This document shows, piece by piece, positions 52,991 through 62,110 of a DNA stretch of 64,000 bases (position 1 is the stretch's first letter; every line of letters begins with the position of its first letter). Position numbers and translations under genes: made by a program. The DNA comes from CALCKU01 sp964534845 (GTDB taxonomy: Bacteria; Pseudomonadota; Alphaproteobacteria; Caulobacterales; Maricaulaceae). Where the stretch lies: contig CAZHPV010000002.1 of the NCBI GenBank assembly GCA_964534845.1, positions 1 through 64,000 of the forward strand. Direction: 5' to 3'. The notes under the pieces are model-generated. The model did not search any database and had not been told where the DNA came from. It saw only the letters and a program-made list of their open reading frames with translations.

Positions 52991-54115
52991 ATGACCTATC
53001 ATTTTTCTCGTAAGTTTGCAGCCGTTTTGGCTGTGGGGAGTGCTTTATCCTTTCATTCGATTGCTGCGGCAAATTCTGATGTTCTGAAAGTGGGCGTAAA
53101 TTCCGCGGTCAAGGGAGATGTGACGATTAAAAGCGGTGAACAGGCGGCTAAACAAGCTGTTATCACCGAGCCTGTTTTCCTCGGCGATGAAGTGACGTCG
53201 AATAGCGTCGGTAGCTTGCAAGTCCTGTTGAAAGATCAAAGTATTTTCACAGTCGGCCCGCAATGTAATCTCACAATTGATAAATTTGTTTTTGATCCAA
53301 CAAAAAACACCAGCAATCTTTCGGCTAAAGTCAAAAGAGGCATGTTCCGGTTTACATCTGGCCGTGTGGCGTCTGCGAATGCCAAAGATATTTCTATTGA
53401 GACACCCACGGGTACAATGGGCGTGCGTGGGACAATAGCGGAAGGTCTGGTCGGCGCGGAAGCGATAGCGATTGCTGAGGCTTATGGTGTCATTGATCCG
53501 AATGAACCGCGGGATAATGACGGGGCGACTTTGTTTATCTTGCGTGGCCCAGGGTCGAAAAATCAATCCAAGAATGCACGCGGCGTGATAGATGTGACAT
53601 CAGCGGGCAAAACAGTGACAACGCGCAAGGCCGGTCAGGCTATTTTTGTCCAACACAATAGCGTTGCGCCCAGCAAACCCTTTGATCTGAGCTTGCAAGA
53701 TGTTGTAAAGTTTGAAGATCGATTACGGACGGAACCGACGGGCGCACAATCTTATGCGCCTTTCGATGTCCCTGTGTCTTATCCGAACTTGCCCTCTATA
53801 CTGTCAACGGGTGGATCGAGTGTACAAACGCTTGGTATAGTTTCCGGCATTATTGCTGGGGCCATTGTTGTTGCTGAAGTCGCTGATGATGACGATGACG
53901 ATGATGACATTTCGTCCGATGATAGTTCCGATGATAGCGTTGACGATTCATCTGATCAGGGCGACGGTGCTCCTGTCACTGGCGGTGATTCAACGGCAGA
54001 TACGGGCGGCGGTGATTCAACGGCAGATACGGGCGGCGGTGATTCAACGGCAGATACAGGCGGGGGTAACGGCCCAGTTACAGGTGATGATGGTGATTCA
54101 CCTGTTAGCCCTTAG
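52991..54115 (+). CDS. FecR-domain exported protein with acidic repeat tail
   Basis: 374 residues: signal peptide (about 1-26), a FecR-type beta domain (about 30-215; GDEVTSNSVGSLQVLLKDQSIFTVGPQ, VKRGMFRFTSGR, ETPTGTMGVRGT), a hydrophobic segment near 280-300, an eight-aspartate run, Ser/Asp-rich stretches and a repeated TGGGDSTAD motif. Unlike FecR sigma regulators it has a signal peptide and no sigma gene beside it; similar proteins occur at the cell surface. The acidic tail probably binds calcium. Confidence 0.82.
   Translation: MTYHFSRKFAAVLAVGSALSFHSIAAANSDVLKVGVNSAVKGDVTIKSGEQAAKQAVITEPVFLGDEVTSNSVGSLQVLLKDQSIFTVGPQCNLTIDKFVFDPTKNTSNLSAKVKRGMFRFTSGRVASANAKDISIETPTGTMGVRGTIAEGLVGAEAIAIAEAYGVIDPNEPRDNDGATLFILRGPGSKNQSKNARGVIDVTSAGKTVTTRKAGQAIFVQHNSVAPSKPFDLSLQDVVKFEDRLRTEPTGAQSYAPFDVPVSYPNLPSILSTGGSSVQTLGIVSGIIAGAIVVAEVADDDDDDDDISSDDSSDDSVDDSSDQGDGAPVTGGDSTADTGGGDSTADTGGGDSTADTGGGNGPVTGDDGDSPVSP
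53984..54064 (+). repeat. 27-bp tandem repeat, three copies
   Basis: Three copies of a 27-bp unit beginning GGTGATTCAACGGCAGATAC encode GDSTADTGG repeats in the acidic tail of the FecR-domain protein. The copies are almost identical, so copy number may vary between strains without breaking the frame. Confidence 0.93.
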
Positions 54116-54130
54116 ATCCGCGCTTATCTC

Positions 54131-55285
54131 TTAGGCGTTAGTCTTGGAGTCGCGGTAAATTTCGCTGGCGCGTTTTTTCTCTGATTCTGATTTTAGCTGT
54201 CCACAGGCAGCTAAAATATCACGCCCTCTTGGTGTACGAATAGGTGAGGCATATCCGGCGCGGTTTACAATATCCGCGAAAGTTTCAATCGTATCCCAAT
54301 CGGAACATTCATAATCACTACCGGGCCAGGGGTTAAACGGAATAAGGTTAACTTTGGCCGGGATGCCGCGCAGTAGATTAATGAGCTCCCTTGCATGTTT
54401 CGGACTATCATTGAGGCCCTTTAGCATCACATATTCAAATGTGATCCTTTTGGAGTTTGAGAGGCTGGGATAGTTTCGGCAGGCTTCCATCAAAGCCTCG
54501 AGCGGGTATTTCCGATTAATCGGCATGATCTTTTCGCGTAAGGCATCATTGGCGGCGTGTAAGGAAATGGCGAGCATGGCATTTGTCCGCGCACCCATAG
54601 GGACAATTTCCGGTACGACGCCGGAGGTCGAGACTGTGATACGCCGCCGCCCAATGCCAAGACCTTCAGGATCGCAAATAATGTCCAGACTATCAGCGAC
54701 ATTATCCGTATTATAGAGCGGCTCACCCATGCCCATAAAGACGATATTGGTTAGCTTGCGATTATCTTGTGTTGTTGGCCATTCCCCCAGATCATCGCGG
54801 GCAATAATGACTTGAAGGGCAATTTCGCGCGCCGATAGATTGCGCACAAGTTTTTGTGTGCCCGTATGACAAAATTTACAGGTCAGTGTGCACCCCACTT
54901 GCGAGGAAACACAGAGAGCGCCTGTTTTTGAGACATCGGGGATGAAGACAGTTTCGACCTCAATGCCCGGGGCCATCCGGATGAGATATTTTCGTGTCCC
55001 GTCAACACTGATTTGCCGTTCAGCTATGTCTGGTCGTTTAAGGGAAAAGACTGTTGAAAGTCTGGCGCGTAAATCCTTGCCGATATTCGTCATCTGGTCC
55101 CACTCTGTGACGCCGTAATTATATATCCAGTGAAAGATTTGTTTGGTGCGCATGCGCACTTTATTGGCAGGAATGCCAAATTCGGTCAGATGGTGGGCGA
55201 TTTCCTTGCGGCCCAATCCAAGAAGTTCGATCTTGTCAGACTTTGAATTTGGGTCATGCGCCTGTGATATGAGGGTGCGGGCCAT
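54131..55285 (-). CDS. rlmN: 23S rRNA/tRNA adenine-C2 methyltransferase
   Basis: 384 residues. Radical-SAM cysteines Cys132, Cys136 and Cys139 (CTLTCKFC), IVFMGMGEPLYN, STSGVVPEI, ISLHAANDALREKIMPIN and the C-terminal methyl-carrying cysteine in DILAACGQL identify RlmN, which methylates A2503 of 23S rRNA and A37 of some tRNAs. An IalB-like gene lies upstream, a common alphaproteobacterial pairing. Confidence 0.97.
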   Translation of the reverse strand: MARTLISQAHDPNSKSDKIELLGLGRKEIAHHLTEFGIPANKVRMRTKQIFHWIYNYGVTEWDQMTNIGKDLRARLSTVFSLKRPDIAERQISVDGTRKYLIRMAPGIEVETVFIPDVSKTGALCVSSQVGCTLTCKFCHTGTQKLVRNLSAREIALQVIIARDDLGEWPTTQDNRKLTNIVFMGMGEPLYNTDNVADSLDIICDPEGLGIGRRRITVSTSGVVPEIVPMGARTNAMLAISLHAANDALREKIMPINRKYPLEALMEACRNYPSLSNSKRITFEYVMLKGLNDSPKHARELINLLRGIPAKVNLIPFNPWPGSDYECSDWDTIETFADIVNRAGYASPIRTPRGRDILAACGQLKSESEKKRASEIYRDSKTNA

Positions 55286-55384
55286 AGGGGCGCTCTAGCA
55301 TGACATAATGTGAATGAAAACGGGAATTATAGGCTTTGCGCGCGTCTAAGCACACAATTTGAAAACCGTGTGCCGGCGGCATTT

Positions 55385-55900
55385 TTACGTGCAGGCGCTT
55401 TTGGCTTTGGCGAGGGCTGCTGTTACGCCTTTTAACGAAAACTCGTAAGATACGGATGTGCCGCGCTGTGAGACCGCTTGAACGCGCATGGTTGCGCCTG
55501 CGCGCATGGCTTTGACGAGATTGCGCTCGTCAGTTCGGCTCTCAACAAAAGCCTCGTTCTGGCTGACATACATCTCATAGGATTTTGAACCAATTCTGGC
55601 TTTTGGGGGCGGGACGTTTTTTATGGGAAAACCGGCCAGAAAGCTGGGTTGTTCCTTTGCGGCACCGGATTTCCAGTTTGCAACCATGAAATAAATATCG
55701 CCGTGATTAACATTGCCCGGTGATTTGGATTTGGGTGACGTAAGCACATAGCAGATTTTATCTCCGCTCTCGGCGCGTGAATAAGCTGTCCAATCAGAAT
55801 ATTTACCTTCGAGTTTAGGGTCTGCCGCCAGCGCGCTTTGCGGAAGGGCTGTGCTTAGTAATGTCACCGCTGCAAGCAGGCTTTTCATCAGAATTTTCAT
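55385..55900 (-). CDS. IalB-like exported protein
   Basis: 171 residues: signal peptide, then the invasion-associated locus B-type domain (YSDWTAYSRAESGDKICYVLTSPKS, AFVESRTDERNLVKAMRAGATMRVQAVSQRGTSVSYEFSLKGVTAAL), with Cys residues at both ends likely bonded. The name comes from Bartonella; in free-living bacteria it is an envelope protein of unknown role. Confidence 0.85.
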   Translation of the reverse strand: MKILMKSLLAAVTLLSTALPQSALAADPKLEGKYSDWTAYSRAESGDKICYVLTSPKSKSPGNVNHGDIYFMVANWKSGAAKEQPSFLAGFPIKNVPPPKARIGSKSYEMYVSQNEAFVESRTDERNLVKAMRAGATMRVQAVSQRGTSVSYEFSLKGVTAALAKAKSACT

Positions 55901-56019
55901 GACCGGTCTTTTTAAGGCGTAAAATATCGTCTTATTATTATAGACCCAAATATATTTAATGGAGACTTAATGTCAGTGAAATTTCAGTCATCTGCCCACG
56001 GATATACTGCGCTGATTGC

Positions 56020-56520
56020 TTAACTATCGGGCCAGCCGTCCATTTCTGGCCCGCCGGGCCTGACAGGGCGCGGGGGGTGTCCGCCTTGGCTAAGTGTGCG
56101 GTCATAGAGGGTGAGCGCGCAGGCGAGGCTGACATTAATGCAGAATTTAGTCGGAATTTTGACAATATGGTCACAGCGTTTTTGCAAGCTATCAGATAAA
56201 GAGCCTTTTTCCGGTCCTAATATATAGGCACAATTAGTCGGATGACGAAAACTGGGGAGGTTCACGCTGTCTGGCGTAAGCTCAATGCCGACAAGTTGGC
56301 AGTTTTTGGGCAGTATCAAATCCGCTTCACTGTTCCATTCATAAAAGGGCAGATGATTATCAGAGCGCGACGTATCCGTGCGGTTGATCTCGCGTGCTGT
56401 GTGATGCGCATTTACGGTAAAGGCAAAGCTTGCGCCAAAAGCATGGGCGGTGCGCAAGACGGCTCCCAGATTATAGGCTTTTGAAATGCCCTGAACACCA
56501 ATGCCGAAATAGCCGCGCAT
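56020..56520 (-). CDS. SPOUT-family (TrmH/SpoU) RNA methyltransferase
   Basis: 166 residues. Motif 1 KAYNLGAVLRTAHAFGA, motif 2 AYILGPEKGSLS and motif 3 IPTKFCINVSLACALTLYDRTL form the knotted SAM site. Motif 3 has Cys-Ile-Asn where many have Ser-Leu-Asn. The target RNA is unknown. It starts directly after the MFS gene stop on the same strand. Confidence 0.9.
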   Translation of the reverse strand: MRGYFGIGVQGISKAYNLGAVLRTAHAFGASFAFTVNAHHTAREINRTDTSRSDNHLPFYEWNSEADLILPKNCQLVGIELTPDSVNLPSFRHPTNCAYILGPEKGSLSDSLQKRCDHIVKIPTKFCINVSLACALTLYDRTLSQGGHPPRPVRPGGPEMDGWPDS

Positions 56521-57873
56521 TTAATCGCTGATAAATGTGGCCCGATTAATGGGTCGAAAGGTTCTATAAATGGCATAGGCAGAAACGAATGTGCTCACAA
56601 TTACAATTATCAGAAAAGGGGTTTTCGGGGACACCCTGATATAGGCTAGAAAGATCAGCATTACCGTGAAAACATTTACTGATAAATTCAGCAAGATGGC
56701 CCCCGCACTCATAAGGCGGGCGCGAATGGCCGGGTCGGCGCGTCTTTGCTGCATGGCTTGTAGGGGGACGACAAACATACCATTAAAGACGGACGCCGAT
56801 ATAGCAAATAGTAAAAATAAGGGTGTTGCGGGATCGGCTAAAAATTCACTTAATGTGCCTTTTATGGCCGCACCGGTTTCAGGGTCTATCTGTGTCGAGA
56901 TATAAGCCGGGCTTGGTACCAAAAAGAGCGAAAGCGTGCAAAGGGCAACACCCGTTATGCCGAGGGCTGAGAGGCCAATGGCTTCGGGTCCCCAGATGTT
57001 TTTGTTGCCGAGCAGCATGGTGATAAGCGAGCCGAGTAAAATAGCTAGCGTCGACAGTGTCAGGATTAGAATTAACACATTGGCGTCAAAATTCATTTGG
57101 CTGGCCACGTAATCCGGAAAAGAGGTTACGAAGATCGCGCCTAATCCATAAAACCAGGCCACACCTAACATAGGCCGTAACACATCCGGAGCCTCAAAAG
57201 CTTTAGAAAGCGCCGACCACGTTGCGGTGACGGGTTCGTAATTGACTTTCAGCTTTGGTTTGGGCGGCGGGGCTTTGGGACAAAACTCTGAGGCGATCCA
57301 GCCTAAAATAGAGAGTGCGATGAGTATCCCGCCGATGATTTTTGGCCCGCCTGTCTTTAGAACAAGTAAGGTTCCTAGAACCTGACCCACAAGAATAAAG
57401 ACGAAGACGAACCCGTTAAGCAGCGCATTGCCTGTAATAAGTTCACTGTTTGAGAGCCATTGCGGCAGCACGGCATTTTTTGTCGGTGAGAAAAAGGCCG
57501 ATTGCGCGCCCATTAAAGCCAAGGCGAAGGCCAGAATGTGTATATTGACAAGGTAAAAGCCAAGGCCAGCAATAAGCATGATAAGAATTTCTGCGCGTTT
57601 GACTTGGCGTAAGACAATGCCGCGGTCAAACTTATCCGCCATTTGTCCAGCAATGGCGCAGACCAGCAAAAACGGGCCTGTATAAATAAAGGCGGCAACA
57701 GGTACGCGTATTTCCGAGGGAAGGTCCGATAAAAAAGCGATACCGCCAAATGTGATTAAGGCAATAAGCGCATTTTTGAGGACATTATCATTAAAAGTCC
57801 CCGTTTGAAGCAGGACAAATAACGGAGCGAAGCGCCGTTGTGAAAAAAGGGTTCCGGCAATTTTTAAGCTCAT
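56521..57873 (-). CDS. MFS transporter, lysophospholipid transporter LplT-like
   Basis: 450 residues with about 12 membrane helices. The opening FVLLQTGTFNDNVLKNALIALITF and AQSAFFSPTKNAVLPQWL resemble LplT and the transporter half of Aas, which flip lysophospholipids for reacylation. An acyltransferase gene lies 60 bases upstream in the same operon, supporting phospholipid remodelling. Confidence 0.88.
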   Translation of the reverse strand: MSLKIAGTLFSQRRFAPLFVLLQTGTFNDNVLKNALIALITFGGIAFLSDLPSEIRVPVAAFIYTGPFLLVCAIAGQMADKFDRGIVLRQVKRAEILIMLIAGLGFYLVNIHILAFALALMGAQSAFFSPTKNAVLPQWLSNSELITGNALLNGFVFVFILVGQVLGTLLVLKTGGPKIIGGILIALSILGWIASEFCPKAPPPKPKLKVNYEPVTATWSALSKAFEAPDVLRPMLGVAWFYGLGAIFVTSFPDYVASQMNFDANVLILILTLSTLAILLGSLITMLLGNKNIWGPEAIGLSALGITGVALCTLSLFLVPSPAYISTQIDPETGAAIKGTLSEFLADPATPLFLLFAISASVFNGMFVVPLQAMQQRRADPAIRARLMSAGAILLNLSVNVFTVMLIFLAYIRVSPKTPFLIIVIVSTFVSAYAIYRTFRPINRATFISD

Positions 57874-57933
57874 ATTACATCCTAAACATATTGACGGACA
57901 TCAGACGATAAAGTGTGCCTGCATGTCTACCCC

Positions 57934-58749
57934 TTATTTATGTTTAATATGACCCTCTTGCGCCTCGCGGGCAAGCCGTTTGGTGCGCGCAGATTCATTC
58001 TCGTCAATCCTGCCAATATCATCAGGGTTGAGGTGACCGAGATTTTCCAGATCCAGTAAGGCAATAGAACGGGTCTCGATAGCGCTTTCCAGACGCGCCA
58101 TAAAAGTGTCTTTGTCAAGCCCGGGCATTATAGGCTCGAGAAACTCCAGATTTGCGGGACCGGGATGTTTGGTCCAATCGTTCTGGTTCCACCGCTGTCC
58201 CAGATTGCTGGCCAGCGGGACGACGGGACAGTCGAAATCCTTATAGAGATGATAGACACCTTTGCGGTAGCGGTGCTGTGTACCGATTTGCGAAAGATGA
58301 CCTTCAGGGTAAATCAGAATACGTCGACCTTGCTCGCGTATAATTTGCGACGTTTGCGCCATTTTGTCTTTGGCATCATCCCCGCCGCAATTATCAATAA
58401 CAACAGCGTTCATTTTTTGAAGGATACGCCCGACAAACAAGAATTTTGTAATGGCGTCCCCGGCGACGAATGAGAGATCGAAAAATTGTGAAAAGGCGAC
58501 AAAGCCGTCACCATAGCTTTGATGTTTCGCGGCGATAATGACGGCGCCTTCAGACGGAATATTTTCATGGCCCGTCACGCTTAATTTAATACCGGCTATA
58601 TGGCGCATACCCCAGACAATGACTTTGCAATAGCGCCGCAGGCTCCCCATCATTATTTTGCGACCGGGCAGCAAGGACAGGGCGGCGCAGACAAAGGCAT
58701 AGAGGATTGTGACAAGCAAAAAGAACAGGTTGAAAAGAAGTGAGCGCAT
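57934..58749 (-). CDS. 1-acyl-glycerol-3-phosphate acyltransferase-like (PlsC)
   Basis: 271 residues. An N-terminal membrane helix precedes the HX4D motif His76-Asp81 (KHQSYGD) and YPEGHLS, in which His replaces the Thr of the usual EGTR. The ATG overlaps the tetR stop by one base. With the LplT-like transporter it probably acylates lysophospholipids. Confidence 0.9.
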   Translation of the reverse strand: MRSLLFNLFFLLVTILYAFVCAALSLLPGRKIMMGSLRRYCKVIVWGMRHIAGIKLSVTGHENIPSEGAVIIAAKHQSYGDGFVAFSQFFDLSFVAGDAITKFLFVGRILQKMNAVVIDNCGGDDAKDKMAQTSQIIREQGRRILIYPEGHLSQIGTQHRYRKGVYHLYKDFDCPVVPLASNLGQRWNQNDWTKHPGPANLEFLEPIMPGLDKDTFMARLESAIETRSIALLDLENLGHLNPDDIGRIDENESARTKRLAREAQEGHIKHK

Positions 58750-59399
58750 TATGACACCGCCTGTTTAGGGTTGATAAGGTTCATGACGGATTGTGTCAGC
58801 AGCGCAGTATGGTTTGATAGCGGCCCTGAATGAAACCCTAGAACTTTGGATTGTGCGGTGTTTAAAACAACCCCTAAAGCCATGCTTGCCAGTATATCAG
58901 TATCTATGGGGGTGATGATTTTGCGTTGGACGGCTTTTGCGAAAAAAGCCGAGGCGGCGCCCAAGGGGTTTTCTTTGGGATGATCTGAAAGATTTGGAAA
59001 ATGGTGCAAATGCAAAATATGATACCGAAATAAAGGCCAGTCATTATCGGCAATTTCGCAATATTGCTGCACAATTCTGCTAATAATCTTTGTAAATTTG
59101 TCTTGCGTAAGCGCCTTATCTTCTTGGTCTATTTCTGTGGTGTTTCGGATCATTTGGGTCAAGCGTATATGAATGGTTTTCATAAGAGAGAAAGCCAGTG
59201 CCTGCTTGCTTGGAAAATGGCGATATATCAGGCCTTCGGAAATGCCGGCCATATGGGCAATCTGTTTAGTCGAGACGCCGTCAATACCGTGTTCTGAAAA
59301 TAATATAACGGCTGCCCGTTCAATTTTAGCTTTGCTGCTGCCTTCGGCTGCACTGACTCCCCGAATAGGGGTATGGTCTTTTAGAATTGTCTGCGTCAT
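58749..59399 (-). CDS. TetR-family regulator
   Basis: 216 residues. The N-terminal HTH (AKIERAAVILFSEHGIDGVSTKQIAHMAGISEGLIYRHFPSKQAL, about 24-68) is canonical; the ligand domain is unassigned. It leads the tetR-acyltransferase-MFS-SPOUT operon and likely controls it, perhaps sensing a fatty acid or acyl-CoA; that is inference. Two operator-like repeats lie just upstream. Confidence 0.93.
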   Translation of the reverse strand: MTQTILKDHTPIRGVSAAEGSSKAKIERAAVILFSEHGIDGVSTKQIAHMAGISEGLIYRHFPSKQALAFSLMKTIHIRLTQMIRNTTEIDQEDKALTQDKFTKIISRIVQQYCEIADNDWPLFRYHILHLHHFPNLSDHPKENPLGAASAFFAKAVQRKIITPIDTDILASMALGVVLNTAQSKVLGFHSGPLSNHTALLTQSVMNLINPKQAVS

Positions 59400-59788
59400 G
59401 TCCGCCTAATATCCTTAATTCGCGCAATATTGTAAGTGAGCATTTACTCATTTTGGGGCTCTTTATGCGACTTTGGGGTGCGCGTCAAGAGATTATGTGA
59501 GTAATCACTTACAATGTATGCGAAAGTAATAAGGGGTAGCGATAGAGGGTAGTCGTTTAGGTAAGTGATAGGGGAAAGATAGGCTGGATTAATATGGGGA
59601 GCTTTAATCGACCCCTTAGAGACAATAGGTAGACATGTTTGGAAAATATGTAAAAAGGCGGTCAGTCATTACAGTTTAATGTAGAGAGTAGGACGGTAAA
59701 ATATAGTCACCCCACGGCGAATAAACGTTGAGCTCGGCCGCATCATGACTATTGTGGCGCTCAACTTGATACGGTTTAGGAGATAGAG
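59400..59788. promoter_or_regulatory. Divergent region with two TetR-operator-like repeats
   Basis: A 389-base gap between tetR (-) and an SDR gene (+). TTGTAAGTGA occurs in opposite orientations: site 1 at 59430-59452 (TTGTAAGTGAGCATTTACTC) and site 2 at 59496-59515 (TGTGAGTAATCACTTACAAT). Each is itself an imperfect inverted repeat, the usual form of a TetR operator. No gene is supported between 59520 and 59780; AGGAG precedes the SDR ATG. Confidence 0.6.
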
Positions 59789-60574
59789 ATGAAATTAACA
59801 TCAGATATGAGTGCTGTTGTAACAGGCGGAGCCTCGGGCTTAGGTGAGGCAACGGCGCGTATGCTGGCGCAAAACGGCGTCAAAGTAGGTATATTCGATA
59901 TGAATGAGGCGCGCGGCAAAGACGTCGCCGCAGAGATTGGCGGTGTTTTTGCCAAGGTCAATGTGGCTGATAATGACAGTGTGGACGCCGGGTTTTCAAC
60001 TGTACGGGCTGTTAATGGTCAGGAACGGATAATGGTCAATTGTGCAGGCATTGGCGGGGGCATTAAAACCGTTGCGCGCAAGCGGGATACAGGTGAGATC
60101 GTCCCGCATGATGTCGAAGCCTATATCCGCATTATCAATATTAATCTGATTGGCTCGTTTCTTTGCGCTTCAAAATCGGCCGCCGGTATGATGGCCATTG
60201 ACCCGGTAGAGCCTGACGGAGAACGCGGCGTTATTATAAACACAGCCTCAGTTGCGGCCCAAGACGGCCAAATTGGTCAAGTGGCCTATTCCTCCTCAAA
60301 GGGCGGTATATTGGCTATGGCATTGCCAATGGCACGGGATTTGGGACGCGAGGGTATTCGCGTAAATACGATCCTGCCCGGGTTTTACGAAACACCGATT
60401 TACAAGCAGATGAAGCCAGAGGTTAAAGACGGCTTGCGGGCCCATGTTCAATTTCCAGCCAGATTTGGCCATCCGAGCGAATATGCAGATGTTGTAAAAT
60501 TCATGTGCGAGCATAGCTATATTAATGCCGAATATATCCGCACAGATGCGGGTGCGCGCATGCCTCCGCGTTAA
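59789..60574 (+). CDS. Short-chain dehydrogenase, 3-hydroxyacyl-CoA dehydrogenase type 2-like
   Basis: 261 residues. TGGASGLG at 12-19 is the cofactor loop, NCAGIGGG the central-strand motif, and Ser (NTASVAAQDGQIGQ), Tyr and Lys (YSSSK, about 167-171) the catalytic triad. It resembles HSD17B10-type enzymes that oxidise 3-hydroxyacyl-CoA, which would fit lipid turnover, but SDR substrates cannot be read reliably. Confidence 0.9.
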   Translation: MKLTSDMSAVVTGGASGLGEATARMLAQNGVKVGIFDMNEARGKDVAAEIGGVFAKVNVADNDSVDAGFSTVRAVNGQERIMVNCAGIGGGIKTVARKRDTGEIVPHDVEAYIRIININLIGSFLCASKSAAGMMAIDPVEPDGERGVIINTASVAAQDGQIGQVAYSSSKGGILAMALPMARDLGREGIRVNTILPGFYETPIYKQMKPEVKDGLRAHVQFPARFGHPSEYADVVKFMCEHSYINAEYIRTDAGARMPPR

Positions 60575-61995
60575 TCAGCACCGCCCGCTTGGCGTATATC
60601 TTCTGCGGGAGCGGACCGGAGTAAATAATAGAGCCTTGAACCTAAAAACAGGGCGGCACTTATCAATCCGATAAGCATGCCGTACCAGACCCCGTTCACA
60701 CCGAGCGGGGTTTTTAACGCTGTAAAAAGCGCAAAGGGAAACCCGATCACCCAATAGCTTATGGCGGTTAATACCATGGGCCAGCGAACATCTTTTAGTC
60801 CGCGTAGGAGTTGATTAGCCCCGACCTGATAAGCATCAAAAACCATAAAAGCCGCTACGAGGGGCAAGAAAAGAATAACCAAACGCGTGACCTCGCGGGT
60901 GTCCGTATCTTCGGCTTTAAGATAGAGGTGAGTAATTTCAGGGCCAAATATTAGTACTATCAGGGCAATAAACGCCATTGCGCAAACACTGGCGATAAGG
61001 GTTGTCGAGGCCGCGCGTTTTTGCGCCTGATAATTTTGCGCGCCCGTTGCAAGTCCCATGCGTATGGCACCGGCCATGGACAAGCCCATGGGGATCATAA
61101 AGGCCAGAGAGGCGACATTTAGCGCTATCTGATAGGCGGCGAGTTGCAGCACACCAATGACCCCCACCACTAAGGCGCAGGCATTAAATAACATGCCCTC
61201 AAAAAAAGACGTCAGGCTAATCGGCCAGCCCAGCTTAATGACTTCGCGAAACCGATCCCAGTCTGCTTTCCAGAACCGTTCAAATAGACGAAATTTCCGC
61301 GCTTCCTCTTGTCGGACGATATAGACCATAAACATGAGGAAACACAGAATATAGGATAGGGTAGACGCCAGCCCGGCCCCGACAAGCTCCCATCTGGGGA
61401 ACCCAAACTTCCCGTAAATGAATAGATAATTCAGGGCGGCATTTAAGGCTGTGGTAAGGACGGCAATCACAAAGGGCACGCGGGTCTTGCCGATCGCCGC
61501 CAGAAAATTACGCAAGCCAATGACGCCCAAGGCGAAGGGCCAACCAAAAGCGAGCATTAAGACATAACGGGCTGCTTTTTCAGATAGGACGGGATCTTGA
61601 CCGAGTGCGCGCATAACAGGTGCAGTAAATAAAAGCAGTAAAATTACAAAGGGTGCGATCGCAAAAACAGCCCATAAGGCCATACGCACAGAGCGGCGAG
61701 CATCTTTACGATCAGATATATCCGCGCCCAGCGCCTGTGAAACAAGCGGGGAGATGGCCACAACAGGGCCAAGTCCCAACATCCATAGGGCGAAATAAAC
61801 GACAGTACCAAGCGTTGCCGCTGCAAGGTCTTCAGGGCCTAGCTTGCCGATCATTAAAACATCGATTGTATGGATAAAGAAATGGACAAATTGGGTTGCT
61901 GCCATGGGGATACCCAATGCGAGCAAGGCGCGCATTTCCCCTGACCATGTCGATGGCATGGTAATCTTATTTGACGTTTTCGCCGCTCTTTCCAT
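60571..61995 (-). CDS. MATE-family efflux transporter
   Basis: 474 residues with 12 membrane helices in two related halves (LGIPMAATQFVHFFIHTIDVLMIGKLGPEDLAAATLG; LGWPISLTSFFEGMLFNACALVVGVIG). NorM-type Na+- or H+-coupled exporter of cationic drugs or metabolites. Its last four bases overlap the convergent SDR gene. A terminator separates it from aconitase upstream. Confidence 0.94.
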   Translation of the reverse strand: MERAAKTSNKITMPSTWSGEMRALLALGIPMAATQFVHFFIHTIDVLMIGKLGPEDLAAATLGTVVYFALWMLGLGPVVAISPLVSQALGADISDRKDARRSVRMALWAVFAIAPFVILLLLFTAPVMRALGQDPVLSEKAARYVLMLAFGWPFALGVIGLRNFLAAIGKTRVPFVIAVLTTALNAALNYLFIYGKFGFPRWELVGAGLASTLSYILCFLMFMVYIVRQEEARKFRLFERFWKADWDRFREVIKLGWPISLTSFFEGMLFNACALVVGVIGVLQLAAYQIALNVASLAFMIPMGLSMAGAIRMGLATGAQNYQAQKRAASTTLIASVCAMAFIALIVLIFGPEITHLYLKAEDTDTREVTRLVILFLPLVAAFMVFDAYQVGANQLLRGLKDVRWPMVLTAISYWVIGFPFALFTALKTPLGVNGVWYGMLIGLISAALFLGSRLYYLLRSAPAEDIRQAGGAD

Positions 61996-62059
61996 CCGCG
62001 CGTCCTAACCGCTCTCGCGCAAAAATCAAATCTATAAAAATATTATCCGCAAAATAAAA

Positions 62060-62084
62060 CCCCGCTAAAAGCGGGGCTTTGTTT
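62060..62084 (-). terminator. Terminator of the aconitase gene
   Basis: CCCCGC (62060-62065) / GCGGGG (62071-62076), 5-base loop. On the minus strand the hairpin is followed by TTTTATTTT. Confidence 0.9.
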
Positions 62085-62110
62085 AGATTAATGCGTTAAA
62101 CGGCGTTCCG

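Noticed and set aside
55970..56023. 17-codon plus-strand ORF with GGAG upstream
   Set aside because: It has a ribosome-binding-like sequence but no leader, hydrophobic or family signal, and it overlaps the end of the convergent methyltransferase gene. Chance is likely.
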